Positions 1 through 6,811 are shown, numbered from the stretch's first letter. The stretch: DNA of 6,941 nucleotides from an uncultured Collinsella sp. (GCA_900754075.1 CAAEBN010000079.1:1-6941); one strand, 5' to 3'. The notes: generated by a model not told the origin, from the sequence alone. A program made the numbers and translations.

Positions 1-2313
1 GACCTCCGCGATCATGGCAGCGTTATCGGTGCATGCCGAAAGCGGCGGCACCGTCACGCGAATACCCTGACGCCCAAGCTTCTTGATCATCATCTCGCGC
101 AGATGCGGGTTGGCCGAGACGCCGCCACCGATGCAGTATTCCTTGCATCCGGTAGCGTGCAGTGCGTTTTTGGCCTTCTTGTACTGCACGTCAAAGACAG
201 CTGCCTCAAACGAAGCTGCCAGATCGGGCAGGTGAATCGTGCGACCGGCCTTGGTCTCCTGTTCAATGTAGAGCGTCACAGCGGTTTTAAGGCCCGAAAG
301 CGAGAAGCGATAGTCTCCTCTGCTGTTAAGCGCACGGGGGAAATCGATCGCCTTGGGGTTGCCCGTCTCGGCCAGCTTGGAAATGATGGGGCCACCGGGA
401 TAGCCCAGGCCCAACGCCTTGGCCACCTTGTCGAAGGCCTCGCCCACGGCGTCGTCGAGCGTCTCACCGAGCACCTCGTAGTCGCCCCACGCCTTCACGT
501 GCACGAGCATGGTGTGCCCACCCGAGACAAGCGTGAAGATAAACGGCGGTTTGAGGTCGGGTTGCGCCAGCAGGTTGGCAAACAGGTGCCCCTCCAGATG
601 GTTGACGCATATGAGCGGCTTACCGGCAGCGTAGGCAAAGCCTTTGGCAAAGGCAACGCCCACCACGAGGGCGCCCACCAGGCCCGGACCTTGCGTCACG
701 CCCACGGCGGCAAGCTCACTTGGCGCAATCGCCCCACCCTCAAGGCCAAGCGATGCCGCGGCATCCTCGAGCGCCGCATCTACGACACTCACAATCACCT
801 CAACGTGCTTGCGCGAGGCGATCTCGGGCACCACGCCGCCAAAGCGGGCGTGAAAATCAATCTGTGTCGACACCTGGTTGGCCAGCATATTGCCATCCGC
901 ATCGATAATCGCCACGGCCGTCTCGTCGCAGGAACTCTCGATAGCGAGCACTAGGCGGCGGCGTTCAATTTCGGCACGCTCCCCCTCGGAGCGCCCGGGC
1001 GCAGGCAGCGGCCATACGCGCTGCTCTGCCGCCGTCGGCTCGGGCGAAGCATTGTCGACCGGAAGCACGAGGGGCAGCGGAGCCGTCATGACGATGGCAT
1101 CCTTGCCGGCACCATAGTAGCCGCGGCGACGGCCAGCCTCGGTAAAGCCCAGAGCGTTATAAAGCGCGATCGCTCCCTCGTTGCCGTCCTCGACCTCGAG
1201 CGAAGCCGTGGTGCAGCCGAGCATCTGGGCATCATAGCTCACATGCGACAGCAGCTTGCGGGCAATGCCCTCACGGCGATGTGCCGGGTCGACGGCGACA
1301 TCCAGAATCTGCACATCACCGTCCACGACCATACCGCCGGCAAGGCCCAGCAGCTTGCCGTCGTCGTGTGCCACCCACCAACTACGCGGCGCAGCGACGT
1401 CCTCGCCCAGTTCGGACAGGAACATGCCCGGCGTCCACGCCTTGTGTCCGGCACCTTCAAAGCAGGCAGCCTCTAACGCGCTCGCGCCCTCGGCATCCGC
1501 CGCGCCCATGGGACGGAACTGCAGATGACGACCGGCGAGCTCATCGGCAACGCCCGTAATTTCGCTCTGCGCACTCTCGGCAAGACCAAGACGCTTGCGC
1601 TCGTTTTCCTCGGCATCCGAAAGGCGCGTGTAAATCGGCAGGACGCGAGCCGGATCGCCGTCACCCGCAGCGTGCGCGAGCAGCAAGCCCTCGCCCGAAG
1701 GCCACCACAGGTCGCGCTCCACGCAGCGGGCGATCTCGTCCTCACCCAGCAGCTTGCCATAGCGCACGAGACCGTCGCCGGTCAGCTGAACCTGGTCCCA
1801 GTCCGCTGCTTGGCGCCACTCATCGAGCGCCACGGCGGCCTTGACCACGTGTTCGCGCTCAAATTGACGCTCGGGGCCCTCATCGACCAGCATATACAGC
1901 GCCGGATATACCTCACCGCGCATAGCATCGGCCAAGATACCAAGCTTGCCGCGCACGCCAGCCTTCCACGCCGTCCAAGCGCAAGCGTCAAGCGTTGACA
2001 CGCCCAGCAGCGGAACATTGGCACCACGTGCGAGGCCCTTGGCAGTGGAGATACCGATGCGCACACCCGTAAACGACCCCGGGCCGCGGCCGACCACATA
2101 GCAACCAACATCGCCGCGATCCAGACTGGCTTGAGCCAGCACACCATCAACGGTATTCACGAGCTCAACGTTGGCGTGACGGCGACACATGTGGTCGCCA
2201 CTCACGAGCTTCGTCTCGCCCGTCTGTCTATCAATCCAACTTGCCGCGCAGGCAAGCATGTCGGTCGAGGTATCGAGCGCCACCACCAGCGCGTTGTCGT
2301 TATGCAAGCTCAT
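1..2313 (-). CDS. tsaB-rimI-tsaD: TsaB-RimI-TsaD triple fusion: t6A37 tRNA modification subunits plus ribosomal-protein N-acetyltransferase (3' end cut by window edge)
   Basis: One uninterrupted frame of 771 codons runs off the left edge. Residues 1-245 are TsaB: ALDTST near 12-17, GRGPGSFTG at 75-83, and the closing PIYTR at 226-230. Residues 262-412 are a GNAT domain of RimI type, with the acetyl-CoA loop RxxGxA at 346-351, E373 and Y385 (matching the E103/Y115 pair of enteric RimI, same spacing), and YNALGF at 385-390. A Pro/Glu-rich linker (413-452) leads to TsaD: AIESSCDET at 457-465, metal ligands H572 and H576, SGGHT at 597-601, and D763 in CTDNAAMIA. Roughly 20-35 TsaD residues lie beyond the window. 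TsaD with TsaB transfers threonylcarbamoyl to A37 of ANN-decoding tRNAs; RimI acetylates ribosomal protein S18. I chose ATG 2313, which overlaps tsaE by 14 bp and has AAGG 9 nt upstream. Domain calls are secure; joint function is inference. Confidence 0.95.
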   Translation of the reverse strand, partial: MSLHNDNALVVALDTSTDMLACAASWIDRQTGETKLVSGDHMCRRHANVELVNTVDGVLAQASLDRGDVGCYVVGRGPGSFTGVRIGISTAKGLARGANVPLLGVSTLDACAWTAWKAGVRGKLGILADAMRGEVYPALYMLVDEGPERQFEREHVVKAAVALDEWRQAADWDQVQLTGDGLVRYGKLLGEDEIARCVERDLWWPSGEGLLLAHAAGDGDPARVLPIYTRLSDAEENERKRLGLAESAQSEITGVADELAGRHLQFRPMGAADAEGASALEAACFEGAGHKAWTPGMFLSELGEDVAAPRSWWVAHDDGKLLGLAGGMVVDGDVQILDVAVDPAHRREGIARKLLSHVSYDAQMLGCTTASLEVEDGNEGAIALYNALGFTEAGRRRGYYGAGKDAIVMTAPLPLVLPVDNASPEPTAAEQRVWPLPAPGRSEGERAEIERRRLVLAIESSCDETAVAIIDADGNMLANQVSTQIDFHARFGGVVPEIASRKHVEVIVSVVDAALEDAAASLGLEGGAIAPSELAAVGVTQGPGLVGALVVGVAFAKGFAYAAGKPLICVNHLEGHLFANLLAQPDLKPPFIFTLVSGGHTMLVHVKAWGDYEVLGETLDDAVGEAFDKVAKALGLGYPGGPIISKLAETGNPKAIDFPRALNSRGDYRFSLSGLKTAVTLYIEQETKAGRTIHLPDLAASFEAAVFDVQYKKAKNALHATGCKEYCIGGGVSANPHLREMMIKKLGRQGIRVTVPPLSACTDNAAMIAEV

Positions 2314-2806
2314 CTTGTACAGCCTTATCAATCAAATGGGAAAGCTCCATTGCGCGGTCACCGTGCGCCTCAAGCGTTATCGTTCGCACATCGCTGTCGC
2401 CCTCATCACGCTTGAGCGTCACCGAAAGATACTCATCCGTCAGCTCGTCTTGGAATTGTTCGCCCCATTCCAGCAGGCAAGCACCCTCATAGCCCAGCAC
2501 ATCGAAAATGCCCGTATCCTCGAGCTCGTAGGCATGCTCCAGGCGGTATAGATCAAAGTGAAACAGCGGAATACGACCTTGATCGTGAACGGCCATGAGC
2601 GCAAACGTAGGGCTCGTAACCATATGCCCATCGCCCAGCCCGCGCGAGACGCCCTTGGTAAAGTGAGTTTTGCCCACTCCCAGGCCACCGGTCAGGATGA
2701 GCACATCTCCGTCCTCAAGGCACGGTGCAATTAGCTCGCCAAAGTACTCCGTATCGGCAGCGCAAGTCGTTTTGTAAGTACCTACCCCCAGGCGCTCCAG
2801 GGACAT
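2300..2806 (-). CDS. tsaE: TsaE, ATPase of the t6A37 tRNA modification complex
   Basis: A 168-residue P-loop protein of normal TsaE size. Visible motifs are the Walker A loop GGLGVGKT (40-47), SPTF (65-68), the family signature HFDLYRL (83-89), and LEWGE (112-116), matching the EWPE-type segment of E. coli TsaE. TsaE binds and hydrolyses ATP and is needed for repeated t6A cycles by the TsaB-TsaD complex in the cytoplasm. The TsaD partner is encoded immediately downstream, with the two frames overlapping by 14 bp, so translation is probably coupled. The start ATG at 2806 follows AAGGAG by 5 nt and sits 12 bp after the stop of the uracil-DNA glycosylase gene. The first enzyme of the pathway (TsaC/Sua5) is not in the window and should lie elsewhere. 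Confidence 0.97.
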   Translation of the reverse strand: MSLERLGVGTYKTTCAADTEYFGELIAPCLEDGDVLILTGGLGVGKTHFTKGVSRGLGDGHMVTSPTFALMAVHDQGRIPLFHFDLYRLEHAYELEDTGIFDVLGYEGACLLEWGEQFQDELTDEYLSVTLKRDEGDSDVRTITLEAHGDRAMELSHLIDKAVQDELA

Positions 2807-2811
2807 ATATG

Positions 2812-2817
2812 CTCCTT
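2812..2817 (-). promoter_or_regulatory. Ribosome binding site of tsaE
   Basis: AAGGAG stands 5 nt before ATG 2806 and overlaps the second of two tandem TAA stops that close the glycosylase gene (2821-2816). Confidence 0.8.
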
Positions 2818-2818
2818 A

Positions 2819-3439
2819 TTATTCCGAGGCGTCCTCTGGTGCGGGATGTCGCTCCAGATAATCGCCCAGCATCTTAAAGTCTTCCTCCAGCAGCTCCTGC
2901 CACGCCGGATTGCGCAGCGCTGCTGCCGGATGAAAAGTGGGCATTACTACAAAATGCCCCATCTGGTGGAACCTGCCGCGCAGCTTAGTAATGCCAATCT
3001 CGGTCTTAAGCACAAAGTGCGTCGCGGGGTTACCGAGCGTCACGATGATATCGGGCCAAATGCTTCGAATCTGCTCGCGCAAAAACGGTGAACAGGCCAG
3101 CACTTCCTCGGGCCGAGGATTGCGATTTCCCGGCGGGCGACACTTAAGCACGTTGGCAATGTAGACGTCTTCGCGCTTGAGGCCAGCCAGCGACAGGATA
3201 CCGTTGAGATCCTCGCCCGCCGCCCCCACAAACGGTTCGCCTTGCAGATCCTCGTTGCGCCCCGGCGCCTCGCCGATAAACATTACGCGGGCGTGGGGGT
3301 TTCCCACGCCAAACACGATGTTATGGCGCGACTGATAGAGCTGGCAGAGATGGCAGTCGCCTAAAACAGCCTCAATCTCCTCGAGCGCAACCTCGCGCGG
3401 CGCTTGGTGACTATGTCCAGGGATGTGCATGACACCCAT
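2819..3439 (-). CDS. Family 4 (Fe-S) uracil-DNA glycosylase
   Basis: A 206-residue protein with the two glycosylase motifs of family 4: GEAPGRNED at 56-64 and HPAAALRNP at 170-178. Four cysteines (C29, C32, C100, C116) have the CxxC plus KCRPP plus CxPFL pattern that holds the 4Fe-4S cluster in this family. The protein should cut uracil from DNA to start base excision repair. The frame can be extended to a TTG at 3487, but that would overlap alr by 40 bp. I chose ATG 3439 because AGGAG lies 5 nt upstream. A second ATG at 3430 is less well placed. The gene begins 8 bp after the alr stop and ends in tandem TAA stops ahead of tsaE. Some database entries call this family a phage DNA polymerase-related protein; the motifs fit the glycosylase. 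Confidence 0.95.
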   Translation of the reverse strand: MGVMHIPGHSHQAPREVALEEIEAVLGDCHLCQLYQSRHNIVFGVGNPHARVMFIGEAPGRNEDLQGEPFVGAAGEDLNGILSLAGLKREDVYIANVLKCRPPGNRNPRPEEVLACSPFLREQIRSIWPDIIVTLGNPATHFVLKTEIGITKLRGRFHQMGHFVVMPTFHPAAALRNPAWQELLEEDFKMLGDYLERHPAPEDASE

Positions 3440-3444
3440 AGTGG

Positions 3445-3449
3445 CTCCT
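3445..3449 (-). promoter_or_regulatory. Ribosome binding site of the uracil-DNA glycosylase gene
   Basis: AGGAG overlaps the TAG stop of alr (3450-3448) and stands 5 nt before ATG 3439. This favours that start over the upstream in-frame TTG at 3487. Confidence 0.8.
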
Positions 3450-4593
3450 ACACGTAGACCTTGTCGAGACGCATGCCAAAGCCGCAAGCAACCTCGTAGT
3501 TAATCGTGCCGCGCAGGCGCGCCATCTCGTCCATGGTGATCTCAGCATCACCATCGCGGCCAACAATGATCATCTCGTCGCCATGCTCGGCCTCGGGAAT
3601 CTCATGCGCCGGATTGGACTGGATGGCGACCATAAACTGATCCATGCAGATGTTACCCACCTGACGAATGCGTTCACCGCGATACAGCACGTCCATACGA
3701 TTGGAGAGCGTACGCGAAAGACCATCGGCATATCCGATCGGCAGCGTGCAGATCTGAACGCGTGTGCGCGGTACGCGGTAGGTAAAACCGTAGCCCACGC
3801 CCTCACCCATCGCAGGATGCGCCACACGCGTCACGCGCGCATGGACGCTCATAACAGGATCGAGCTTCATCACGCGGCCGCTCAGCTCGCATGGCTGCAT
3901 GCCGTACAAGCCAACGCCGGCGCGAATCATATCAAAATGCATCGAGGAATCGAGCATCGAGGACGACGTGTTGGCACAGTGCACGATACCGCACTCAAAA
4001 CCCGCGTCCTTAATGGCTTGAACGGCCTCGGTAAAGCGTTGGCACTGCAGCTTGTAGTCCCAACCCGAAGGTTCATCGGCCGTTGCGAAGTGCGTAAAGA
4101 CGCCATCGCACTGGATACCGCGATGGAAGCTAATACCACGAACAAAGTCGAGCACCTGCGTGTAGTGAACACCGATGCGGTTCATGCCCGTCTCGATGGC
4201 TAGATGGTACTTGCCCACCTTGCCTGCCGCGACAGCACACTCGCCATAGGCAAGGGCGAAATCGGACGTATAGACCGAAGGCATGATATCGAACTCGAGC
4301 AACGTCGGAATGGCCTCGATAGGCGGCTCGCTCAGGATCAGGATGGGTTTCGTGATCCCGCCCTGTCGAAGCTCAACGCCTTCACTAACCGTCGCCACGG
4401 CAAACATGTCGGCACCGGCCGAATACATGATTTTGGCGCACTCGACGGCACCATGGCCATAGGCATCGGCCTTGACTACGCAGCACAGTCGCTGACGTGG
4501 ATCGAGCAGATTCTTGTAAGCCCTCGTGTTGCGGCGAAGCGCCCCTCGGTCAATCTCAACCCAGGACCAGCGCGTTAAATCGGCTTTATTCAT
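3448..4593 (-). CDS. alr: Alanine racemase (PLP-dependent)
   Basis: A 381-residue fold-type III PLP enzyme that interconverts L- and D-alanine, giving D-Ala for peptidoglycan. The PLP lysine is K41 in VKADAYGHG (40-48), and the second catalytic base is Y268 in GVGYGFTY (265-272). R139 in TGMNRIG corresponds to R136 of the Geobacillus enzyme, and GNICMDQF (313-320) is the conserved C-domain segment. The length is typical. One oddity: the position of the carbamylated lysine seen in many racemases (HxK(I/L/M)DTGM) is A132 here, with E134 where Asp is usual. The ATG at 4593 lies only 2 bp after the nnr stop and has only a weak GGATG 7 nt upstream, so it probably depends on translation of nnr. The downstream glycosylase gene follows after 8 bp. 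Confidence 0.97.
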   Translation of the reverse strand: MNKADLTRWSWVEIDRGALRRNTRAYKNLLDPRQRLCCVVKADAYGHGAVECAKIMYSAGADMFAVATVSEGVELRQGGITKPILILSEPPIEAIPTLLEFDIMPSVYTSDFALAYGECAVAAGKVGKYHLAIETGMNRIGVHYTQVLDFVRGISFHRGIQCDGVFTHFATADEPSGWDYKLQCQRFTEAVQAIKDAGFECGIVHCANTSSSMLDSSMHFDMIRAGVGLYGMQPCELSGRVMKLDPVMSVHARVTRVAHPAMGEGVGYGFTYRVPRTRVQICTLPIGYADGLSRTLSNRMDVLYRGERIRQVGNICMDQFMVAIQSNPAHEIPEAEHGDEMIIVGRDGDAEITMDEMARLRGTINYEVACGFGMRLDKVYV

Positions 4594-4595
4594 GA

Positions 4596-6212
4596 TTAGT
4601 CATCCGACCCTTCGTCCATGATTCCCAGATCATCGAGTGCGTCCTTTGCCGCCAATTCCATGGCAGGACCGATCAAGTCGATCAGATCGGTCGCAATAAC
4701 GCTCTTCTCACCGTACTCCGTCGCCGCGGCAAAACCCGCGTAACTGTGAAGCGCAACGGCATACGAATACAGCAGCTCCCAGCGATCCATCTCATCACGC
4801 ATGGTAGCCAGTGTGCCAGCCAAAATGCCCGCAAGGACATCGCCCGAACCGGCAGTCGCCAACGACGCCGGGCCCGAGAGCGGCAAAAGCACGCGCTCAA
4901 CGCCGCAGATAGCCGTCGTCGGTCCCTTGGCAATAACCACGAGATTGTCGGAGCCGGCAGCCCAGACAACCTTCTGCGCGGCCGCGATTGCAGTCCCCAG
5001 ATCGTTAACCTCGTCACCGGCAACCAAGCGCGAAAGCTCGCGATAGTGCGGCGTCATGACGAGTGGCTGCTCACGGCGGTACATCTCAGGGTTGCTATCG
5101 ATACCGTCGATAGCAATCTTAGAAAGGCAGTTGAGTGCATCGGCATCAAGGATCAGCGGCACATCAAGCTCCAACAAGCCCGAAACCACCTGCATGGCGC
5201 CGGCAGACGTCGTCATGCCGGGACCGCACAGTACGCAGCTGTACTTCTTTGCAATCTCGCACACGGTCATACGAGCAGCGGCACCAAAAGAGCCGCGGGA
5301 ATCGGACGGAATAGCAAAAACCGGAATCGAGGGGAGTGCCATACGAATAAGATTGGCACACGCATCGGGCGTCGCGACAGCCACATAGCCGGCACCCGCG
5401 CGGGCAGCAGACTTGGCGGCCATAATGGCAGCGCCAGGATACTGCGCCGAGCCGGCAACAATAAGGACGGAACCGCGAGAATACTTATCGATATTCGTGG
5501 GCAGCGGAGCAAAGAAATCCACCAGGTCACCGGGCTCGACTATCTCGGCGGCATGGTCGACATCATCGATGACCTCATCAAGGCGATCATAGAGGCCACC
5601 GCACACCAGATCGCCGGCGTACTCTGGGCCATCAGCGCTGTAGAGGCCAATCTTGGGCGTGATCATCGTGACCGTGCGCTCGGCACGGATGCAGTCGTCG
5701 TCGACAACACCGGTTTCGGCATTCAGACCGGAAGGAACATCGATGGACACCACATGGTCGGCGCAGTCGTTAACTGTCGGAATCCAGATGGAGAACGGTG
5801 CACGCAAGTCACCGTGGAAACCGGTACCAAAAATAGCGTCAACAACAACGTCGGCCTTATCGATCAAAACCTCAAGCTCATCGCGCGAGGGACCGACACA
5901 CACATGCACGTCACGACCGGCGGTGCGGCGGGCAACATGGCGAGCCAGAGCGGCAGGAATCTCATCCGGCTCAACCGGAGACACGATATCCACGTCAACG
6001 CCCTTATGACTCAAAATATCAGCCGCGACCCAACCGTCGCCACCGTTGTTGCCAAAACCGACCAGAACCAGGACGCGATCGGGATTGAGCTTTAGAATTT
6101 CACGAGCAGCAAACTCACCCGCCAGTTCCATAAGTTCGGCCTTCGAAGTTCCTTCGCGTTCGATAATATCCTCGAGGCGAACGACTTCCTCGGTACTCAA
6201 AACCGGTTTCAT
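4596..6212 (-). CDS. nnr: Bifunctional NAD(P)H-hydrate epimerase / ADP- or ATP-dependent NAD(P)H-hydrate dehydratase
   Basis: A 538-residue two-domain repair enzyme. The N-terminal YjeF_N epimerase domain (about 1-215) shows LMELAG (27-32), GFGNNGGDG (52-60), DAIFGTG (125-131) and SIDVPSG (156-162). The C-terminal carbohydrate-kinase-like dehydratase domain (about 235-525) shows NIDKYSRG (240-247), VAGSAQYPGA (252-261), DADALN (356-361), TPHYREL (387-393), AKG (428-430) and AGSGDVLAG (454-462) with the catalytic Asp at 458. Together they convert both epimers of hydrated NADH and NADPH back to cofactor. About 25 residues separate DADAL from TPH, longer than I expect, and the DNA there forms a perfect hairpin. 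The ATG at 6212 abuts the acpS stop directly, with AGGAG 5 nt upstream inside the end of acpS. Size is slightly above the common 500 residues. Confidence 0.96.
   Translation of the reverse strand: MKPVLSTEEVVRLEDIIEREGTSKAELMELAGEFAAREILKLNPDRVLVLVGFGNNGGDGWVAADILSHKGVDVDIVSPVEPDEIPAALARHVARRTAGRDVHVCVGPSRDELEVLIDKADVVVDAIFGTGFHGDLRAPFSIWIPTVNDCADHVVSIDVPSGLNAETGVVDDDCIRAERTVTMITPKIGLYSADGPEYAGDLVCGGLYDRLDEVIDDVDHAAEIVEPGDLVDFFAPLPTNIDKYSRGSVLIVAGSAQYPGAAIMAAKSAARAGAGYVAVATPDACANLIRMALPSIPVFAIPSDSRGSFGAAARMTVCEIAKKYSCVLCGPGMTTSAGAMQVVSGLLELDVPLILDADALNCLSKIAIDGIDSNPEMYRREQPLVMTPHYRELSRLVAGDEVNDLGTAIAAAQKVVWAAGSDNLVVIAKGPTTAICGVERVLLPLSGPASLATAGSGDVLAGILAGTLATMRDEMDRWELLYSYAVALHSYAGFAAATEYGEKSVIATDLIDLIGPAMELAAKDALDDLGIMDEGSDD
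5092..5116 (-). repeat. Perfect 10-bp stem-loop inside nnr
   Basis: TTGCTATCGA (5092-5101) and TCGATAGCAA (5107-5116) are exact inverted copies around a 5-nt loop. The segment encodes about nnr residues 366-374, between the DADAL and TPH motifs. No T run follows on either strand, so it is not a standard terminator. The structure is clear in the sequence; any function is unknown. Confidence 0.7.
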
Positions 6213-6752
6213 CTATGCTCCTAGCGTATCTTGCGAAGCATCGCCCTGGTGCTCCGTCAAAGCTGAATTTTGCAGTTGCTCAAGCTCATCTAAAACCGAG
6301 CGAGCCTCTTTATAAGTTTGTGCAACGCGTTCCTTGGTGCTCACCTTTTCTTCCTTAGGCTTTGGTCGAGCATCCTTGGTGATCGCAATGGCATTGGCTA
6401 CGGCCAAATCACCCGTCAAGGTAATGGAAAGCGCAACTTCAACGACACCCAACTCTTGAGCAATCTCGAGCGCTCGACCCGAAAGCACAGCTTTAGGCTT
6501 TCCAAGCTTATCGCGCGTTACCGAGACGTCTTTGCGGCCGACGCCCTGACTAAAACCCGTACCAAGAGCCTTGAGAACCGCCTCACGAGAAGCAAAACGG
6601 CTCGCATAGTGCGCTGCAGGACGCGATGAAGCGTCGCAATATGCGCACTCTTCTTCGGTAAACACACGCCGAGCAAACGACGGCGTCTTTTCAAGGATTG
6701 ATTTCATGCGGGAAATCTCGACGATATCAACGCCGATACCAGCTTCAGCCAT
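6213..6752 (-). CDS. acpS: Holo-[acyl-carrier-protein] synthase with C-terminal extension
   Basis: A 179-residue phosphopantetheinyl transferase of AcpS type, which moves 4'-phosphopantetheine from CoA to a serine of apo-ACP for fatty acid synthesis. The core (about 1-126) has GIGVDIVEI with Mg ligand D9, VFTEEE (30-35), RFASREAVLKALGTG with E57, and LGKPKAVLSG. Two things differ from standard 120-126 residue AcpS. The usual SxSH segment near the end reads SITL (109-112), losing the histidine. A charged, helix-prone tail of about 50 residues follows (128-179), with a heptad-like stretch around YKEARSVLDELEQLQ. An ATG at 6764 is in frame but has no Shine-Dalgarno; ATG 6752 has GGAGG 5 nt upstream and gives the family's usual N-terminus. 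The gene leads the operon, and its stop touches the nnr start. Confidence 0.94.
   Translation of the reverse strand: MAEAGIGVDIVEISRMKSILEKTPSFARRVFTEEECAYCDASSRPAAHYASRFASREAVLKALGTGFSQGVGRKDVSVTRDKLGKPKAVLSGRALEIAQELGVVEVALSITLTGDLAVANAIAITKDARPKPKEEKVSTKERVAQTYKEARSVLDELEQLQNSALTEHQGDASQDTLGA
6218..6222 (-). promoter_or_regulatory. Ribosome binding site of nnr
   Basis: AGGAG, 5 nt before ATG 6212, is embedded in the last sense codons of acpS (Leu-Gly-Ala), so the end of acpS also carries the nnr translation signal. Confidence 0.8.
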
Positions 6753-6757
6753 GTTCA

Positions 6758-6762
6758 CCTCC
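6758..6762 (-). promoter_or_regulatory. Ribosome binding site of acpS
   Basis: GGAGG lies 5 nt before ATG 6752 and decides the start. The in-frame ATG at 6764 overlaps this motif and is preceded only by TGCAAT. Confidence 0.85.
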
Positions 6763-6781
6763 ATATTGCACAGACTAAGTT

Positions 6782-6811
6782 ATTGTAGCCCGTTAACGGA
6801 AGATGCGACAA
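6782..6811 (-). promoter_or_regulatory. Probable sigma70-type promoter of the acpS operon
   Basis: The -10 element is TACAAT (6787-6782, 5 of 6 consensus) and the -35 element is TTGTCG (6811-6806, 4 of 6), separated by 18 nt. Initiation would fall near 6775, leaving a leader of about 20 nt before acpS. It lies between the upstream terminator and the first gene, where a promoter is expected. The spacer holds the 10-bp palindrome CCGTTAACGG (6790-6799), a possible operator. The -35 assignment is the weaker part. Confidence 0.55.

Noticed and set aside
103..954. A 283-codon plus-strand frame at the left end, with others such as 1525-1998 and 3583-4203
   Set aside because: These are shadows of the TsaD and RimI domains and of alr on the other strand. 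Their translations lack domain features, while the opposite strand carries catalytic motifs throughout.
3440..3487. A longer glycosylase start at TTG 3487
   Set aside because: It would overlap alr by 40 bp and has no clear ribosome binding site, while ATG 3439 has AGGAG at ideal spacing.
3942..3965. A repeated TCCTCGATG unit within alr
   Set aside because: It encodes two Ser-Ser-Met triplets in a conserved part of the enzyme. Only two copies exist, so codon reuse explains it.
4746..6095. A 449-codon open frame on the plus strand opposite nnr
   Set aside because: It lies entirely antisense to a gene with clear family motifs, has no recognisable domain, and is explained by codon bias in GC-rich DNA. 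Its length alone is not evidence of a gene.
6753..6764. A longer acpS start at ATG 6764
   Set aside because: This ATG overlaps the strong GGAGG that serves ATG 6752 and has no Shine-Dalgarno of its own. The four extra residues are not part of the family N-terminus.
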